A program made the position numbers and the translations under genes. Below, piece after piece: positions 16,151 to 25,662 of a stretch of DNA of 64,000 nt (positions within the stretch are counted from its first letter, which is position 1; each line of letters begins with the position of its first letter). Under the pieces are notes generated by a model. That model saw nothing but the letters and a program-made list of their open reading frames with translations, did no database searches and was not told the DNA's origin. Source of the stretch: Chryseobacterium sp. MYb7 (lineage in GTDB: Bacteria > Bacteroidota > Bacteroidia > Flavobacteriales > Weeksellaceae); assembly GCF_002979455.1 (NCBI RefSeq), contig NZ_PCOU01000024.1, positions 1 to 64,000 of the forward strand. Reading direction: 5' to 3'.

Positions 16151-18049
16151 TTATTTATCAAAATATTTCTGATACCATAGCTCAAAAGTAACCAGCTGCC
16201 ATATTTTCACCCAATCGTATTCATGTTCCTGATGATTCCACCACTCATCAATTACTACAGCATTGAAAAAATTTCTCTTTTTTAAACTTTCAAGAGTTTC
16301 AGCTATAAATTCTCTTACCCTTTTTTCATTTTTAATGAAATAATTGACAGGAAATGAAAATCCTTTTTTAGGCATATTCAAAACTTCCTGAGGAAGATAT
16401 TTTTCAGCTGTTTTCCGCAATAAAGGTTTATTCTGAATTCCATTAAACCTAATATTCTCCGGAAGTGCCGATACATAATCTATCAGACTGTTACTCAGGT
16501 AAGGATAACGAAATTCCACACTGCATTTCATTGCACTCAGATCATCCCGGAAAACATGGTGGGAAGACAGAGAATATTTCATATCGTATTCAAAATATCC
16601 TGAATAATTTTTTGTTTCCGAAACATGATATTTTGAAAGATTTACATCAATTTTATTATAAATATCAGGCTGGACAAGAGTTTTAACTTCCACAGGCATC
16701 ATATTGACCTGGCTTTGCCTGAAAAAATCAAACATACTATCTTGGGAGAAATAATTTTTTACCCGTTGGGAAAATTTATCCCTAGTGAAAATAAAGGGTT
16801 TTATAAAATTAAAATTTTTCATCAGAAGCCATCTATTCAGCTTCAATGTATGGGAATAGCCTGCGAAGAGCTCATCTGCACCGTTTCCGCTTAATACGAC
16901 TTTAAAATTTCGGTCATGTGCATATTTTGCAGCATTGATCAGAACTTCAAAGCTGCTGTAAGGTTCTTCAAAATGCTGGATATTTTCCTTAAGCTGCTCC
17001 AGAGCTTCTTCGTCACTTACGTTTTTTATCTCATGAGAAACTCCAAAATGCCTGGCAGCAAGAGAAGCATTCTTCACTTCTTCCTCAGAAAACGGATAAG
17101 ATATTGTGTATGTATTAATATTGGCATTAAAAGGCTTTGATTTTGAAGCAATTAAGGTAGAATCTATTCCTCCACTCATCATAACAGCGACAGGAACATC
17201 TGCGTATAATTGTTCTGAAATACTTTCGGAAAGCAGCTCATCTATTCTTCTTACCGCTTCTTCTTCAGAAATATTTTTCTCAGACCATGAAGGCAGCTCC
17301 CAAAATTTTTCTTTGGTAATTTTCTGATCTTTTAAATCAACAGTCATAAAGGAAGCAGGTTCCAGGGAAAAAATATGCTGAAAACAGGTTTGAGGGGCAA
17401 GTGTTGTCTGAAAAAGAAAATTGGTATAGACTCCATCCCAGTTGATTTCAGCTTTTACAAATTCATTTTTTAGCAATGCTTTTATTTCTGAGGCCCAAAC
17501 CAACCCCTCCTTGCTCTGATGGTAAAAAAGAGGCTTCATTCCTACTCTATCTCTTGCCAGTATAAGTTTCTGGCTGGAGAGATCAACAATACAGATGGCA
17601 AACATTCCATCCAGCTTTGCAAAGGCTGAGTTTCCCCACTCCTGATAAGCTTTGAGAATAACTTCAGTATCAGAAGTACTGTGGAAAGAATGACCTAAAT
17701 ATTCAAGTTCTTTCTTTAATTTTTTAAAATTATAAATCTCTCCGTTAAAGGTGATAATAATTTGCTCATTCTCCGAAAGCATGGGCTGATGTCCTTTTTC
17801 AGATAAATCAATGATTGATAATCTACGGAAGCCTAAAGCAATCTCAGAATTACGGTCCTGTAAAACCGGAAACTGTTCTTTAATTTTTTGTGTAGAATCA
17901 TTCCCGGAAAAGGAAACTCCCTGATTCACATTGTATAGCCAGAAACCTTCATCATCCGGTCCACGATGTTTAATCGACTGATTCATTTCCAGAATATTTG
18001 TTGAGGAAATACTTTTATGAAATGAATAATAGCCACTGATTCCGCACAT
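16151..18049 (-). CDS. asnB: asparagine synthase (glutamine-hydrolysing) family, polysaccharide-linked
   Basis: The 632-residue protein starts with MCGISGYY, placing the glutaminase nucleophile at Cys2 after Met removal, and has RGPDDEG at 29-35, FNGEIYN at 101-107 and the ATP-binding PP-loop SGGIDS at 292-297. AsnB-type enzymes transfer amide nitrogen from glutamine to an acyl-adenylate, making asparagine from aspartate. Here it follows a glycosyltransferase and a flippase, and AsnB homologues in polysaccharide clusters often amidate sugar acids or other surface components rather than making asparagine, so the substrate is open. It is 66 bases after the flippase gene. Confidence 0.88.
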   Translation of the reverse strand: MCGISGYYSFHKSISSTNILEMNQSIKHRGPDDEGFWLYNVNQGVSFSGNDSTQKIKEQFPVLQDRNSEIALGFRRLSIIDLSEKGHQPMLSENEQIIITFNGEIYNFKKLKKELEYLGHSFHSTSDTEVILKAYQEWGNSAFAKLDGMFAICIVDLSSQKLILARDRVGMKPLFYHQSKEGLVWASEIKALLKNEFVKAEINWDGVYTNFLFQTTLAPQTCFQHIFSLEPASFMTVDLKDQKITKEKFWELPSWSEKNISEEEAVRRIDELLSESISEQLYADVPVAVMMSGGIDSTLIASKSKPFNANINTYTISYPFSEEEVKNASLAARHFGVSHEIKNVSDEEALEQLKENIQHFEEPYSSFEVLINAAKYAHDRNFKVVLSGNGADELFAGYSHTLKLNRWLLMKNFNFIKPFIFTRDKFSQRVKNYFSQDSMFDFFRQSQVNMMPVEVKTLVQPDIYNKIDVNLSKYHVSETKNYSGYFEYDMKYSLSSHHVFRDDLSAMKCSVEFRYPYLSNSLIDYVSALPENIRFNGIQNKPLLRKTAEKYLPQEVLNMPKKGFSFPVNYFIKNEKRVREFIAETLESLKKRNFFNAVVIDEWWNHQEHEYDWVKIWQLVTFELWYQKYFDK

Positions 18050-18115
18050 AGTAAAGACTTAATAGATTTGTAAAAATAGGGAAATGTCTTTATTTTCCGT
18101 CCATGTATGGAGTAA

Positions 18116-19369
18116 TTATTTCTTCAAAAATTTTTCTTTTAAAAGCTGTATTTCTTCTTTTGAAACCATATAGTCTTTCAAACTGAATGGTGTAGAACTA
18201 AAAAACTTTCTGAACAATAGAAAAGCTGAAACCAAATAGGATGATGTAGTAGCGATACAAGCCCCCAAAATTCCCCATCTGGGTATTGCAATGAAGGAAA
18301 ATACAACTGTTACAACCAATCCGACAATTGATTTTACATTAAGAATTTTGAGTTCTCTCATTCCAGAAAAGTAGTGCCCCACCATATCACTTACAGCAAT
18401 GGCAAAAATTCCCGGTGATAAAAGGAGCATAATTTCTTTGGTATTTCTGAATTCTTTCCCAAAAATTATTTCATAAACCTGAGATGGTATGATAATGATT
18501 CCCAAAACGAAACCTATCATCAGAAAAAAAGTCAGTTTTAAAGATTCTTTGGTTTTCTCTATAGATTCTTCTTTGCTTTTACTGTTGACTACATCTGAGT
18601 ATAGAATGACAGCAATACTGCGCGTAATCGTCCATATAGCTTCCGAAAAAGTGACCCCGATAGAAAAGATTCCAACGCTGGCAATGCCTTCAAAATATTC
18701 CAAGAAATAAAATGAAAGCCTGTAATTCAGAAACTGTACAAAAGCGCTCAGCTGGGTTTTCCAGCCGTACTCAAACATATTCCTAGCCACCTCTTTACAG
18801 AATGAAATTTCGGAAATAGTACATTTTTTAATGATCTGAAAAAAGCTGGTAAGGAAGAGAAGCGCCAGACATGCAATCTGTGCAAGGAAATATACTGAAA
18901 CATCTTTCTTTCCGAAGAGATATACTAATATTCCTATAAAGATAATATGTACTAACTGCTGTAAAACCGTATAAACATTAAACTTTCTAATATCCTGTGT
19001 CCCAATAAACAAACTGATATTGGTAGATAGTAATGAGGAAAAAACAGAGATTCCGATAAGATAAAATAAATATTCACTCTGAATAGATGCCAGACTGAAT
19101 AAAAACGGGATCAAGAGCCCTGTCAGGAGAGACCACAGATAGGCATACAACAAAACTTTCTCTATTTTAAATCTTGATGCAAAATAAGAGGCACTGCTTC
19201 CGGAAAAGATACTGCTGAAAAAGCTCACTGCTGCCGCGTTGGCAACCACAATCGAAATGGTTCCTTTTCCCTCACTTCCCCACATATTCGTAGAATAAAT
19301 CACCAATCCGAAACTTAGGATCAAAATAAGAAAACGTGAGACAAATGTTTTAATGATAGTAAACTGCAT
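18116..19369 (-). CDS. polysaccharide flippase (MOP/Wzx-like)
   Basis: A 417-residue protein made of about 12 hydrophobic helices with short loops, starting with FVSRFLILILSFGLVIYSTNMW, which resembles the start of MATE/Wzx-type O-antigen flippases. Such proteins flip lipid-linked oligosaccharides across the inner membrane. It is 9 bases after the glycosyltransferase gene and 66 before asnB, so the three are likely cotranscribed. Flippases are poorly conserved, so the call rests on topology, length and neighbours. Confidence 0.8.
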   Translation of the reverse strand: MQFTIIKTFVSRFLILILSFGLVIYSTNMWGSEGKGTISIVVANAAAVSFFSSIFSGSSASYFASRFKIEKVLLYAYLWSLLTGLLIPFLFSLASIQSEYLFYLIGISVFSSLLSTNISLFIGTQDIRKFNVYTVLQQLVHIIFIGILVYLFGKKDVSVYFLAQIACLALLFLTSFFQIIKKCTISEISFCKEVARNMFEYGWKTQLSAFVQFLNYRLSFYFLEYFEGIASVGIFSIGVTFSEAIWTITRSIAVILYSDVVNSKSKEESIEKTKESLKLTFFLMIGFVLGIIIIPSQVYEIIFGKEFRNTKEIMLLLSPGIFAIAVSDMVGHYFSGMRELKILNVKSIVGLVVTVVFSFIAIPRWGILGACIATTSSYLVSAFLLFRKFFSSTPFSLKDYMVSKEEIQLLKEKFLKK

Positions 19370-19378
19370 AGTGATTAT

Positions 19379-20509
19379 TTAATCTATAGATCTTTTTACA
19401 AAATCAATAAAAGCGGTTTTTATGACATTCCAATTATATTTTTCTTTAAATTCTTTTCGGGCATTAAGCGCATGAGAATGGTATAACTCCGGATTCCTGA
19501 TATAATTGATGACAATTTTGGAAATATTTTCCACATTATTAGGATCTACCAGACTTCCAAATGAAAGTTTCTTCATATGCTTCCGGATACCCTTCAGATT
19601 TGAATAAATCACCGGTTTTCCTGCTCCCATAAAGTAAAACAGTTTTATGGGCAGAGAATGGTTATTTTCAAAGTTAATTTCACGAAGATCGAAACATAGA
19701 TCTGCGTCTGCAAATGCTTCTGTAAACCGCTCAAAACGGGTTGGTTTTCTGATCTCAATATCATCAAAAGAATATTTCTTCAATAACGATGAAAAATAGA
19801 GTTCATCACTTTCCTGTACAGTTGATCCGATAATCAAAATCCTGATATGAATTGCAGGCAGTTTCTGGCGAAGTTTATCTATTGCATTGAAGAAATTTTC
19901 AATTCCTTTATCTTTAGAAATCTGACCTGTGTAACAGAGTGTTATTGTATTGGGTTCAAGTTCCTTGATGCTTTCTTTGATATACGCCGAATCTGGATAA
20001 TAAGGAAGAATCATCTGTTTTTTAAATCCGAAAAAATAAGCTAATGGAAATTTTTTAGTCGTTTCTCCAAAAATAAAATGAGTGCTCAAAAAGCCAGCAT
20101 ACAACTGAATAAGAGAAAACTTTACGGCTTGAAAAATTTTAGCAGGAAAACGATAATTCTGAAGCATTGACATGGAAGGATACCACTCCGTAACATCATA
20201 AATACAACTTACCTTATTTTCTTTTACAAATTTCTTTGAAGCCACTACTGCCAGCGGTTCGGAACAGATAATGATCCGGGGTTGAAAACTGTCACAGACC
20301 TTCCGGAAGGTCTCCATTTTATTCTCAATGCTTTCTTCCAGAATACCATAAGATTCTATTTCAATTCCATCAATAGTACCTTTATAATCAGCGTACAAAC
20401 TGCATATTTTCACTTCATACCCATTATCTCTAAGAGTTTTCGCCTGATGATAAAAAATCCGGTCATCATTATAGCTGTGGGATGTCGTTAAAAAAAGTAC
20501 TTTAGGCAT
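19379..20509 (-). CDS. glycosyltransferase, GT4-like
   Basis: The 376-residue protein begins LFLTTSHSYNDDRIFYHQAKTL, a start typical of GT-B family 4 enzymes, and has a second nucleotide-sugar-binding half with a CYTGQISKDKGIENF segment around 205-225 and PIKLFYFMGAGKPVIYSN around 305-325 (the conserved acidic residue of many GT4 enzymes is not obvious there). It would add a sugar to a lipid-linked surface glycan. First gene of the GT-flippase-asnB run on the minus strand. The sugar donor and acceptor are unknown. Confidence 0.83.
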   Translation of the reverse strand: MPKVLFLTTSHSYNDDRIFYHQAKTLRDNGYEVKICSLYADYKGTIDGIEIESYGILEESIENKMETFRKVCDSFQPRIIICSEPLAVVASKKFVKENKVSCIYDVTEWYPSMSMLQNYRFPAKIFQAVKFSLIQLYAGFLSTHFIFGETTKKFPLAYFFGFKKQMILPYYPDSAYIKESIKELEPNTITLCYTGQISKDKGIENFFNAIDKLRQKLPAIHIRILIIGSTVQESDELYFSSLLKKYSFDDIEIRKPTRFERFTEAFADADLCFDLREINFENNHSLPIKLFYFMGAGKPVIYSNLKGIRKHMKKLSFGSLVDPNNVENISKIVINYIRNPELYHSHALNARKEFKEKYNWNVIKTAFIDFVKRSID

Positions 20510-20550
20510 TGATTTTTACTCGAATCTACACAAAGATACATTAAAACAAA

Positions 20551-20575
20551 AAAGTGAGAAACACATTCTCACTTT
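20551..20575 (-). terminator. terminator after the 162-aa gene
   Basis: A perfect 10-base-pair stem (AAAGTGAGAA / TTCTCACTTT) with a 5-base loop; on the minus strand it is followed by TTTTTTGTTTT. It separates the 162-aa gene from the glycosyltransferase gene. Confidence 0.85.
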
Positions 20576-20607
20576 ATGATTATTCGGCTGCATAAGCTAC
20601 ACAGCGA

Positions 20608-21096
20608 TTATTTTACTGAAGCTGCCCAACTCTTCTCCAAAGGAAGAAGGAAGTGGCTTAAAAAGTCCAGATACGTATTTTTTGAGAAGTCAAAAACCTG
20701 GATATCGTTTGAAAGTTCCCCGCTTCTTAACTTCGTTTTAAAATCTATCAGTTTCAGAGTCTTTACTTCACCATTTTCAACAAAACTCGCTTTCATTCTG
20801 TCAAAAAGCCCCAATTGATATTCTTCATCAATCTCTCTCATAATCTTTCCTAAAGCATCAATGCTGCATCCTGAAGCCATTTCTTTTTCTTCATCTACAC
20901 ATACTACGATGAACTGATTCTTTTCAATTTTAAATGAAGAAGAAAGAGGTTTTCCGTGAGCAGCCCATGTAGCAAGGAAATCAAAAAGTTTTTCGGTAAT
21001 GGCTTTTGCTTCTTTTGTTTCAAAAGGTCTTGAAGCCGGGTATATAATGACTCTGTAGTCGTTGGTTTCTACAATATTAGATTCTTCGATTTTCAT
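20608..21096 (-). CDS. conserved hypothetical cytoplasmic protein
   Basis: A 162-residue soluble protein without signal peptide or membrane helix. It contains SGCSIDALGKIMREI, in which a Cys-Ser pair is followed by a helix, and a C-terminal FSKNTYLDFLSHFLLPLEKSW. Proteins like this are widespread in flavobacteria and, as far as I recall, are often labelled 'ABC transporter ATPase'; I see no Walker A, Walker B or signature motif, so that label is not supported. It forms a single-gene unit ended by a strong terminator at 20551-20575. Confidence 0.75.
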   Translation of the reverse strand: MKIEESNIVETNDYRVIIYPASRPFETKEAKAITEKLFDFLATWAAHGKPLSSSFKIEKNQFIVVCVDEEKEMASGCSIDALGKIMREIDEEYQLGLFDRMKASFVENGEVKTLKLIDFKTKLRSGELSNDIQVFDFSKNTYLDFLSHFLLPLEKSWAASVK

Positions 21097-21204
21097 AATG
21101 TAAATATTTATTTATCAAAGGTTTAAATAGCATCCCTCAAATCTCATTATAAAAAAGTATGATTTGAATAATGATTTTAAATCCTTATCATCTTAAGTGC
21201 AAAA

Positions 21205-22341
21205 TTACGCAATTTTCTCGAGTTTAAGATCATTGTATTTTTTGCTCAAAACATAAAGCATCATCATGAAAAGTGGAAAAATAAACGGGAAGAAAAATCT
21301 TAATGCTGCCGACTGTGGAAAGAAAAAGAATTTGATATACACATTCACCAGGAAAAGAACTGAAATCATTCTTACCCATGCATCTTTAGAACGCCAGAAA
21401 ATAACGCCAATCATGATGGCTACAGATAAAGTTACTTTTTTAAAGTAAATAATTTTGATGTAAATAATACTCAGATACTGCTTTAAACTAACGTCTATAG
21501 GATGATTCGAAATAAAAGGTCTCCTATCAATGAAAGTATCATAAAAGACATCTTTCCATCCCGGATAATGATAATATTTAATGATTACCAGATACATTAT
21601 TAAAATTGCTGTTCCCTGGGCAATGAAAGAAATGTCAATCTTTTTTTCTTTAAAATAATGAAAAAAGAAAACAGCTATAATATACGTCAGGGTGAAAGTA
21701 ATATAATCTGGCCGTATAAAAGTAATAGCGAACAGAAGCACAAACATTGCCCATTTATCCCAATTTTTTATTAAACCGATGATAAAGATCAGCATAAACT
21801 GAAAAATGAACATATCTGGTGTAGAAACCCTGGACATATACGTCATTGGCGGCAATAGCATTGCAGCGATCGTTATTATTATGGCAAGCCAGTATTTCTT
21901 CGGAAACAAGAGTTTTAGAATATAAAATAATAATAATCCCGAAAAAAAGTAAGATATAAGACTGGTAAACAGAACTGCCATTGGCGCAGTAAACCCAAGC
22001 TTATAAAAAAGTGTTATGACAAGAATATACCCTACTTTGATCTGAAAATAGGGTAATTGTTCTGTAAAAGACTGTGTATTTTTCACGAAATACTGCCTTG
22101 GAATATCCCATTGCTTTATTCCGATGATGTCTGTATAATGAGCTTCAGGAGCCTCTTTTTTTATATCCTCATAGGTAATGATTCGGACTTTATCCGGTGA
22201 ATCCGGAAACTCGGAAGTATACATGCTTCCCATATAGCCCGGCATATCCCAATCATATACTCTGTTTTGATAATTCCAGAATGTAAGAAGTGAAAGTATC
22301 GAAATTATCAACAAAAAGGAGAGTCTCCATTTCAACTTCAT
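21205..22341 (-). CDS. polytopic membrane protein, GT-C glycosyltransferase-like
   Basis: The 378-residue protein has a first helix (about 7-24), then a roughly 75-residue extracytoplasmic loop containing DWDMPGY, then about eight to nine further helices. An acidic motif in the first outer loop and a multi-helix body are the layout of GT-C enzymes that use lipid-phosphate sugars. I recognise no specific family, so a general membrane protein cannot be excluded. It is 20 bases after the Fe-S protein gene and may be cotranscribed. Confidence 0.6.
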   Translation of the reverse strand: MKLKWRLSFLLIISILSLLTFWNYQNRVYDWDMPGYMGSMYTSEFPDSPDKVRIITYEDIKKEAPEAHYTDIIGIKQWDIPRQYFVKNTQSFTEQLPYFQIKVGYILVITLFYKLGFTAPMAVLFTSLISYFFSGLLLFYILKLLFPKKYWLAIIITIAAMLLPPMTYMSRVSTPDMFIFQFMLIFIIGLIKNWDKWAMFVLLFAITFIRPDYITFTLTYIIAVFFFHYFKEKKIDISFIAQGTAILIMYLVIIKYYHYPGWKDVFYDTFIDRRPFISNHPIDVSLKQYLSIIYIKIIYFKKVTLSVAIMIGVIFWRSKDAWVRMISVLFLVNVYIKFFFFPQSAALRFFFPFIFPLFMMMLYVLSKKYNDLKLEKIA

Positions 22342-22361
22342 AAACCTTTATAAGATTTCAA

Positions 22362-23147
22362 TTATAAGTCTTCTGCTTCAGCAAGAAGTTCAACGATATC
22401 TTTTACGGCTACTTCAGTATTTTTGTTAAAGTGTTTTACACCATCCGTCATCATGGTATTACAGAAAGGGCATCCGGTAGCAATTACTTTAGGCTCAAAA
22501 GACAAAGCTTCTTCCGTTCTTTCAATATTGATGTCTTTATTTCCTTTTTCAGGTTCTTTAAACATCTGTGCACCTCCTGCTCCACAGCAAAGACCTTTGG
22601 TTTTGCAACGCTTCATTTCTACAAGCTCTGCATCCAGCTTCTCTAATAATAGTCTTGGAGCTTCATATTCGTCATTGGCACGGCCTAAATAACATGGATC
22701 ATGGAACGTAATCTTTTTTCCTTTGAATGCTCCGCCTTCTATTTTCAATCTTCCTTCTTCCATCAAAGTTTTAAGGAACTGAGTGTGGTGTACTACATCA
22801 AAGTGCCCACCTAAGCTTGGATATTCATTTTTCAGGGTATTGAAACAGTGTGGACAAGCCGTTACGATTTTCTTTACTTCGTAAGCATTCAGGACTTCAA
22901 TATTCGTAAGCGCCATCATCTGGAATACGAATTCATTTCCGGCTCTTTTTGCAGGATCTCCGGTACAGCTTTCTTCCTGTCCTAAAACGGCAAATTCAAC
23001 TCCTATTTTATTTAATATTTTGCAAAATGCTTTTGTAATTTTTTTAGCACGGTCATCAAAACTTCCCGCACATCCAACCCAAAATAAAACTTCCGGGGCT
23101 TTTCCTTCGGCAGCATATTCTGCCATTGTTTTTATATTGAAATCCAT
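22362..23147 (-). CDS. CCG-domain Fe-S binding protein (HdrB/LutA/GlpC-like)
   Basis: This 261-residue soluble protein carries the cysteine-rich CCG domains of heterodisulfide reductase subunit B and related oxidoreductases. Visible Cys motifs are WVGCAGSFDD near residue 26, ACPHCFNT near 98, KGLCCGAGGAQ near 187 and ATGCPFCNTMM near 222, together enough to hold one or two unusual iron-sulfur clusters. Such proteins take electrons from a partner with ferredoxin-type clusters; here that partner is the 445-residue membrane protein encoded 89 bases upstream. The electron donor and acceptor are unknown. Confidence 0.85.
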   Translation of the reverse strand: MDFNIKTMAEYAAEGKAPEVLFWVGCAGSFDDRAKKITKAFCKILNKIGVEFAVLGQEESCTGDPAKRAGNEFVFQMMALTNIEVLNAYEVKKIVTACPHCFNTLKNEYPSLGGHFDVVHHTQFLKTLMEEGRLKIEGGAFKGKKITFHDPCYLGRANDEYEAPRLLLEKLDAELVEMKRCKTKGLCCGAGGAQMFKEPEKGNKDINIERTEEALSFEPKVIATGCPFCNTMMTDGVKHFNKNTEVAVKDIVELLAEAEDL

Positions 23148-23236
23148 TTCTTTTTCAATTTGAAAATGTGAGAATTTGGAAATTTGAAAATGTTGCAGAC
23201 TGTAATCAATTTCAAACTTACAAATTGATTAGTTAT

Positions 23237-24574
23237 CTAGTTTTCTGTAGCCCAGTTCAGACGGTCAGCCTGATTATACTGCCAAGGCGCTGCGTTGTTT
23301 TCCACATTGGTCATCATCAGATTCAGTTCCTGTGGAGCAGCAGACTGTTCCATCACCAGGAATCTTCTCATTTCAAAAATAATGGAAAGTGGATCAAGCA
23401 ATACCGGGCAGGCGTCTGTACATGCATTACATGTAGTACAAGCCCAAAGTTCTTCTTTTGTAATATAATCATTCAACAGTTTTTTTCCGTCGTCAACGAA
23501 TTTTCCGTTTTGATCAATATTTCTTCCTACTTCTTCCAATCTGTCTCTGGTCTTCATCAGAATCAATCTCGGAGAAAGCTTTTTACCGGTAATATTAGCA
23601 GGACATACGGAGGTACAACGTCCGCATTCTGTACAAGAATAAGCATTAAGCAACTGTACCTGATTCAGGTCAAAGATATCTTCAGCACCAAATTTAGAAG
23701 GTACATCCGCTTCAGCACCTTCAGCCGGAGCAGCATAAGGATCTGCGTTGGGATCCATCATCAATTTGATTTCCTTCGTTACAGACTCAAGATTGTTGAA
23801 TTTTCCTTTTTTATCAAGATTTGCATACCATGTACTTGGAAATGCAAGAATAATATGCAGGTGTTTTGAATAATAAAGATAGTTCATGAAGAACAGGATA
23901 CCTACAAAGTGGAACCACCATGCCGCTTTTTCAGTGAACATCAAAAATCCGTTATCAAAACTGAAAATTTCTAAAAACGGAACCAATGTCATTTCACTGA
24001 TCGGGAAGCTTCCATGTACTGGTAAAACACCTCTCGACTGTAAAATAAAATCTGATGCATTCATTTTAAAGAAAGCCACCATCAGGGCAAATTCAATAAT
24101 CAAAATCCAGTTTGCATCATTTTTTGGCCAACCGAAAAGTTCTTTCATCGTTAATCTTTTGACGCCATAGAAATTTCTTCTGATAAAGAAAACTACCACT
24201 CCTATTACCACAAGAAGTGCCAGGACCTCTAATGTTGCTGTAAAGAAACTGTAGAATACGTGTCCGAAAACCGAAGCCAGAAAACGATGCGTCCCAAATA
24301 TTCCATCAACAATGATTTCTATTAATTCGATATTAATAATCACAAAACCTACATATACAAAAAGGTGTAGAACTCCGGCAACAGGGCGTGCTGTCATTTT
24401 ACTCTGTCCCATAGCAACTCGTGCCATGGTGCTCCAGCGTTCAGATTTTCTATCGTTTCTATTGATTTCGTGACCTAACCTGATATTTCTGTAGATCTTC
24501 AGCAGGCTTTTAGCAAACAGCCCGAATCCTGCCACTAATAAAATCAGGAAAATAATATTACCAATGTACTGCAT
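23237..24574 (-). CDS. membrane-bound 4Fe-4S oxidoreductase (HdrC/NarI-like)
   Basis: The 445-residue protein has about five N-terminal membrane helices (1-255), similar in layout to the NarI/DsrM cytochrome b-type quinone-reactive subunits, followed by a soluble part with two ferredoxin motifs: CTECGRCTSVCP (about 313-324) and CTTCNACTDACP (about 374-385). This suggests electron transfer between the quinone pool and the CCG-domain protein next to it. It is 8 bases after the MlaD-type gene. The pair is common in flavobacteria, but I know of no established reaction. Confidence 0.82.
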   Translation of the reverse strand: MQYIGNIIFLILLVAGFGLFAKSLLKIYRNIRLGHEINRNDRKSERWSTMARVAMGQSKMTARPVAGVLHLFVYVGFVIINIELIEIIVDGIFGTHRFLASVFGHVFYSFFTATLEVLALLVVIGVVVFFIRRNFYGVKRLTMKELFGWPKNDANWILIIEFALMVAFFKMNASDFILQSRGVLPVHGSFPISEMTLVPFLEIFSFDNGFLMFTEKAAWWFHFVGILFFMNYLYYSKHLHIILAFPSTWYANLDKKGKFNNLESVTKEIKLMMDPNADPYAAPAEGAEADVPSKFGAEDIFDLNQVQLLNAYSCTECGRCTSVCPANITGKKLSPRLILMKTRDRLEEVGRNIDQNGKFVDDGKKLLNDYITKEELWACTTCNACTDACPVLLDPLSIIFEMRRFLVMEQSAAPQELNLMMTNVENNAAPWQYNQADRLNWATEN

Positions 24575-24582
24575 AAGGTGTA

Positions 24583-25533
24583 TTAGTCTTTGTTATTTTT
24601 ACCGAAAACCGAGAAGTTGATATATCTCTTCGGGTTCGCTTTCATATCTTCGATTAATGAATTCAAGTTAGTAGAAGCCGAATTCAGGTTGTTATAAAGC
24701 TGATCGTCTTTCATAATTTTACCTAAACTTCCTTCTCCTCTGTCAATACCGCCAATCACCTGATTCAATTTTCCTACAGTTGCATCTAAATTGGCAATTG
24801 TTGAATTCAACTGTTTAGTATCAATACTTTGAGCCAAATTTCCATATTTGTCCAAAGTCACTTTTCCACTCTGCATGGTAAGGCTTGCATCGTCCAATAC
24901 TTTCTGTAATTTAGGGTCATTGTGTCCCACCAGGCTGTTTACACTTCCTGCTGTAGTCTGTAATGCTCCTACTGTTTTGTTAAGATTGGATAATAAAGCT
25001 TTTATTTCAGCTCTGTTTTGAGCATCTACAAGCAGATTGGCATTGGCCATTAGAGAGTCTACTCTGTGTAGAACTACCTGCAGCTGATCTTTTACCGGAC
25101 CTACCTGAGAAGAAAGACTTCCCAGTGTTCCCAGTTTGAAAGCTCCTTTCAAAGTATCTCCATCTTTGGCCGTCTGACCTCCGTATGCAAGGTTTACTCT
25201 CATTTCTTTACCAGACATTAATCCTGGTTCAAAAATTTCTAATGATGAATTTTTTGAGAATTCAAATTTATTATCTACTGTAATTTTTACGACAAAATTA
25301 ATTTTCCCGTCTTTTGAAGTAAGAGGAATAATTTTATCCACCTGCCCTACTTTAAGACCGTTGATAGAAACAGCCGAAGACTGCGCCAGGCCTTCTACGT
25401 TGTCATATTTTGCGTAAAATATATTATCGGTAGTAAAAAGGCTTTTCCCTTTCATAAACTGAAACAACACCACAAAACCTACAATGGCCAGAAGTGTGAT
25501 CACACCAGCTTTTAATTCTTTACTGAACTTCAC
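24583..25533 (-). CDS. MlaD/MCE-family lipid transport protein
   Basis: A 316-residue protein with one N-terminal membrane helix (about 10-28), an MCE domain (about 36-115, KYDNVEGLAQSSAVSINGLKVG), then a long helical region (about 140-300) of the kind that forms hexameric tubes or barrels. MCE proteins bind phospholipid in the periplasm and work with an MlaE permease and MlaF ATPase; those are encoded far away at 43142-44709. The gene here lies directly before the Fe-S oxidoreductase pair. Two plus-strand CAAA boxes upstream (25556-25563 and 25576) read as TATATTTG and TTTG on the minus strand. Confidence 0.88.
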   Translation of the reverse strand: MKFSKELKAGVITLLAIVGFVVLFQFMKGKSLFTTDNIFYAKYDNVEGLAQSSAVSINGLKVGQVDKIIPLTSKDGKINFVVKITVDNKFEFSKNSSLEIFEPGLMSGKEMRVNLAYGGQTAKDGDTLKGAFKLGTLGSLSSQVGPVKDQLQVVLHRVDSLMANANLLVDAQNRAEIKALLSNLNKTVGALQTTAGSVNSLVGHNDPKLQKVLDDASLTMQSGKVTLDKYGNLAQSIDTKQLNSTIANLDATVGKLNQVIGGIDRGEGSLGKIMKDDQLYNNLNSASTNLNSLIEDMKANPKRYINFSVFGKNNKD

Positions 25534-25612
25534 TTGCTAATTTTTTTCTAATAAGCAAATATAATACATTTTAAACAAATCTTTTCCTTTATTATTCTGC
25601 GTTAAATACAAA

Positions 25613-25642
25613 AAAAAGCGACAAAAAATTTTGTCGCTTTTT
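25613..25642 (-). terminator. terminator after the PpiD-like gene
   Basis: A 13- to 14-base-pair stem (AAAAAGCGACAAA / TTTGTCGCTTTTT) with a very short loop lies 20 bases after the stop of the foldase gene on the minus strand. T-runs on both sides would let it act in both directions. Confidence 0.8.
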
Positions 25643-25662
25643 ATATTCTTGAAATGAATTTC

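Noticed and set aside
20608..21096. ABC transporter ATPase label for the 162-aa protein
   Set aside because: No Walker A, Walker B or signature motif is present; the name appears to be an inherited database label.
23168..23869. 233-codon open frame on the plus strand across the Fe-S protein gene
   Set aside because: It is antisense to conserved ferredoxin motifs and its residues show no protein-like pattern.
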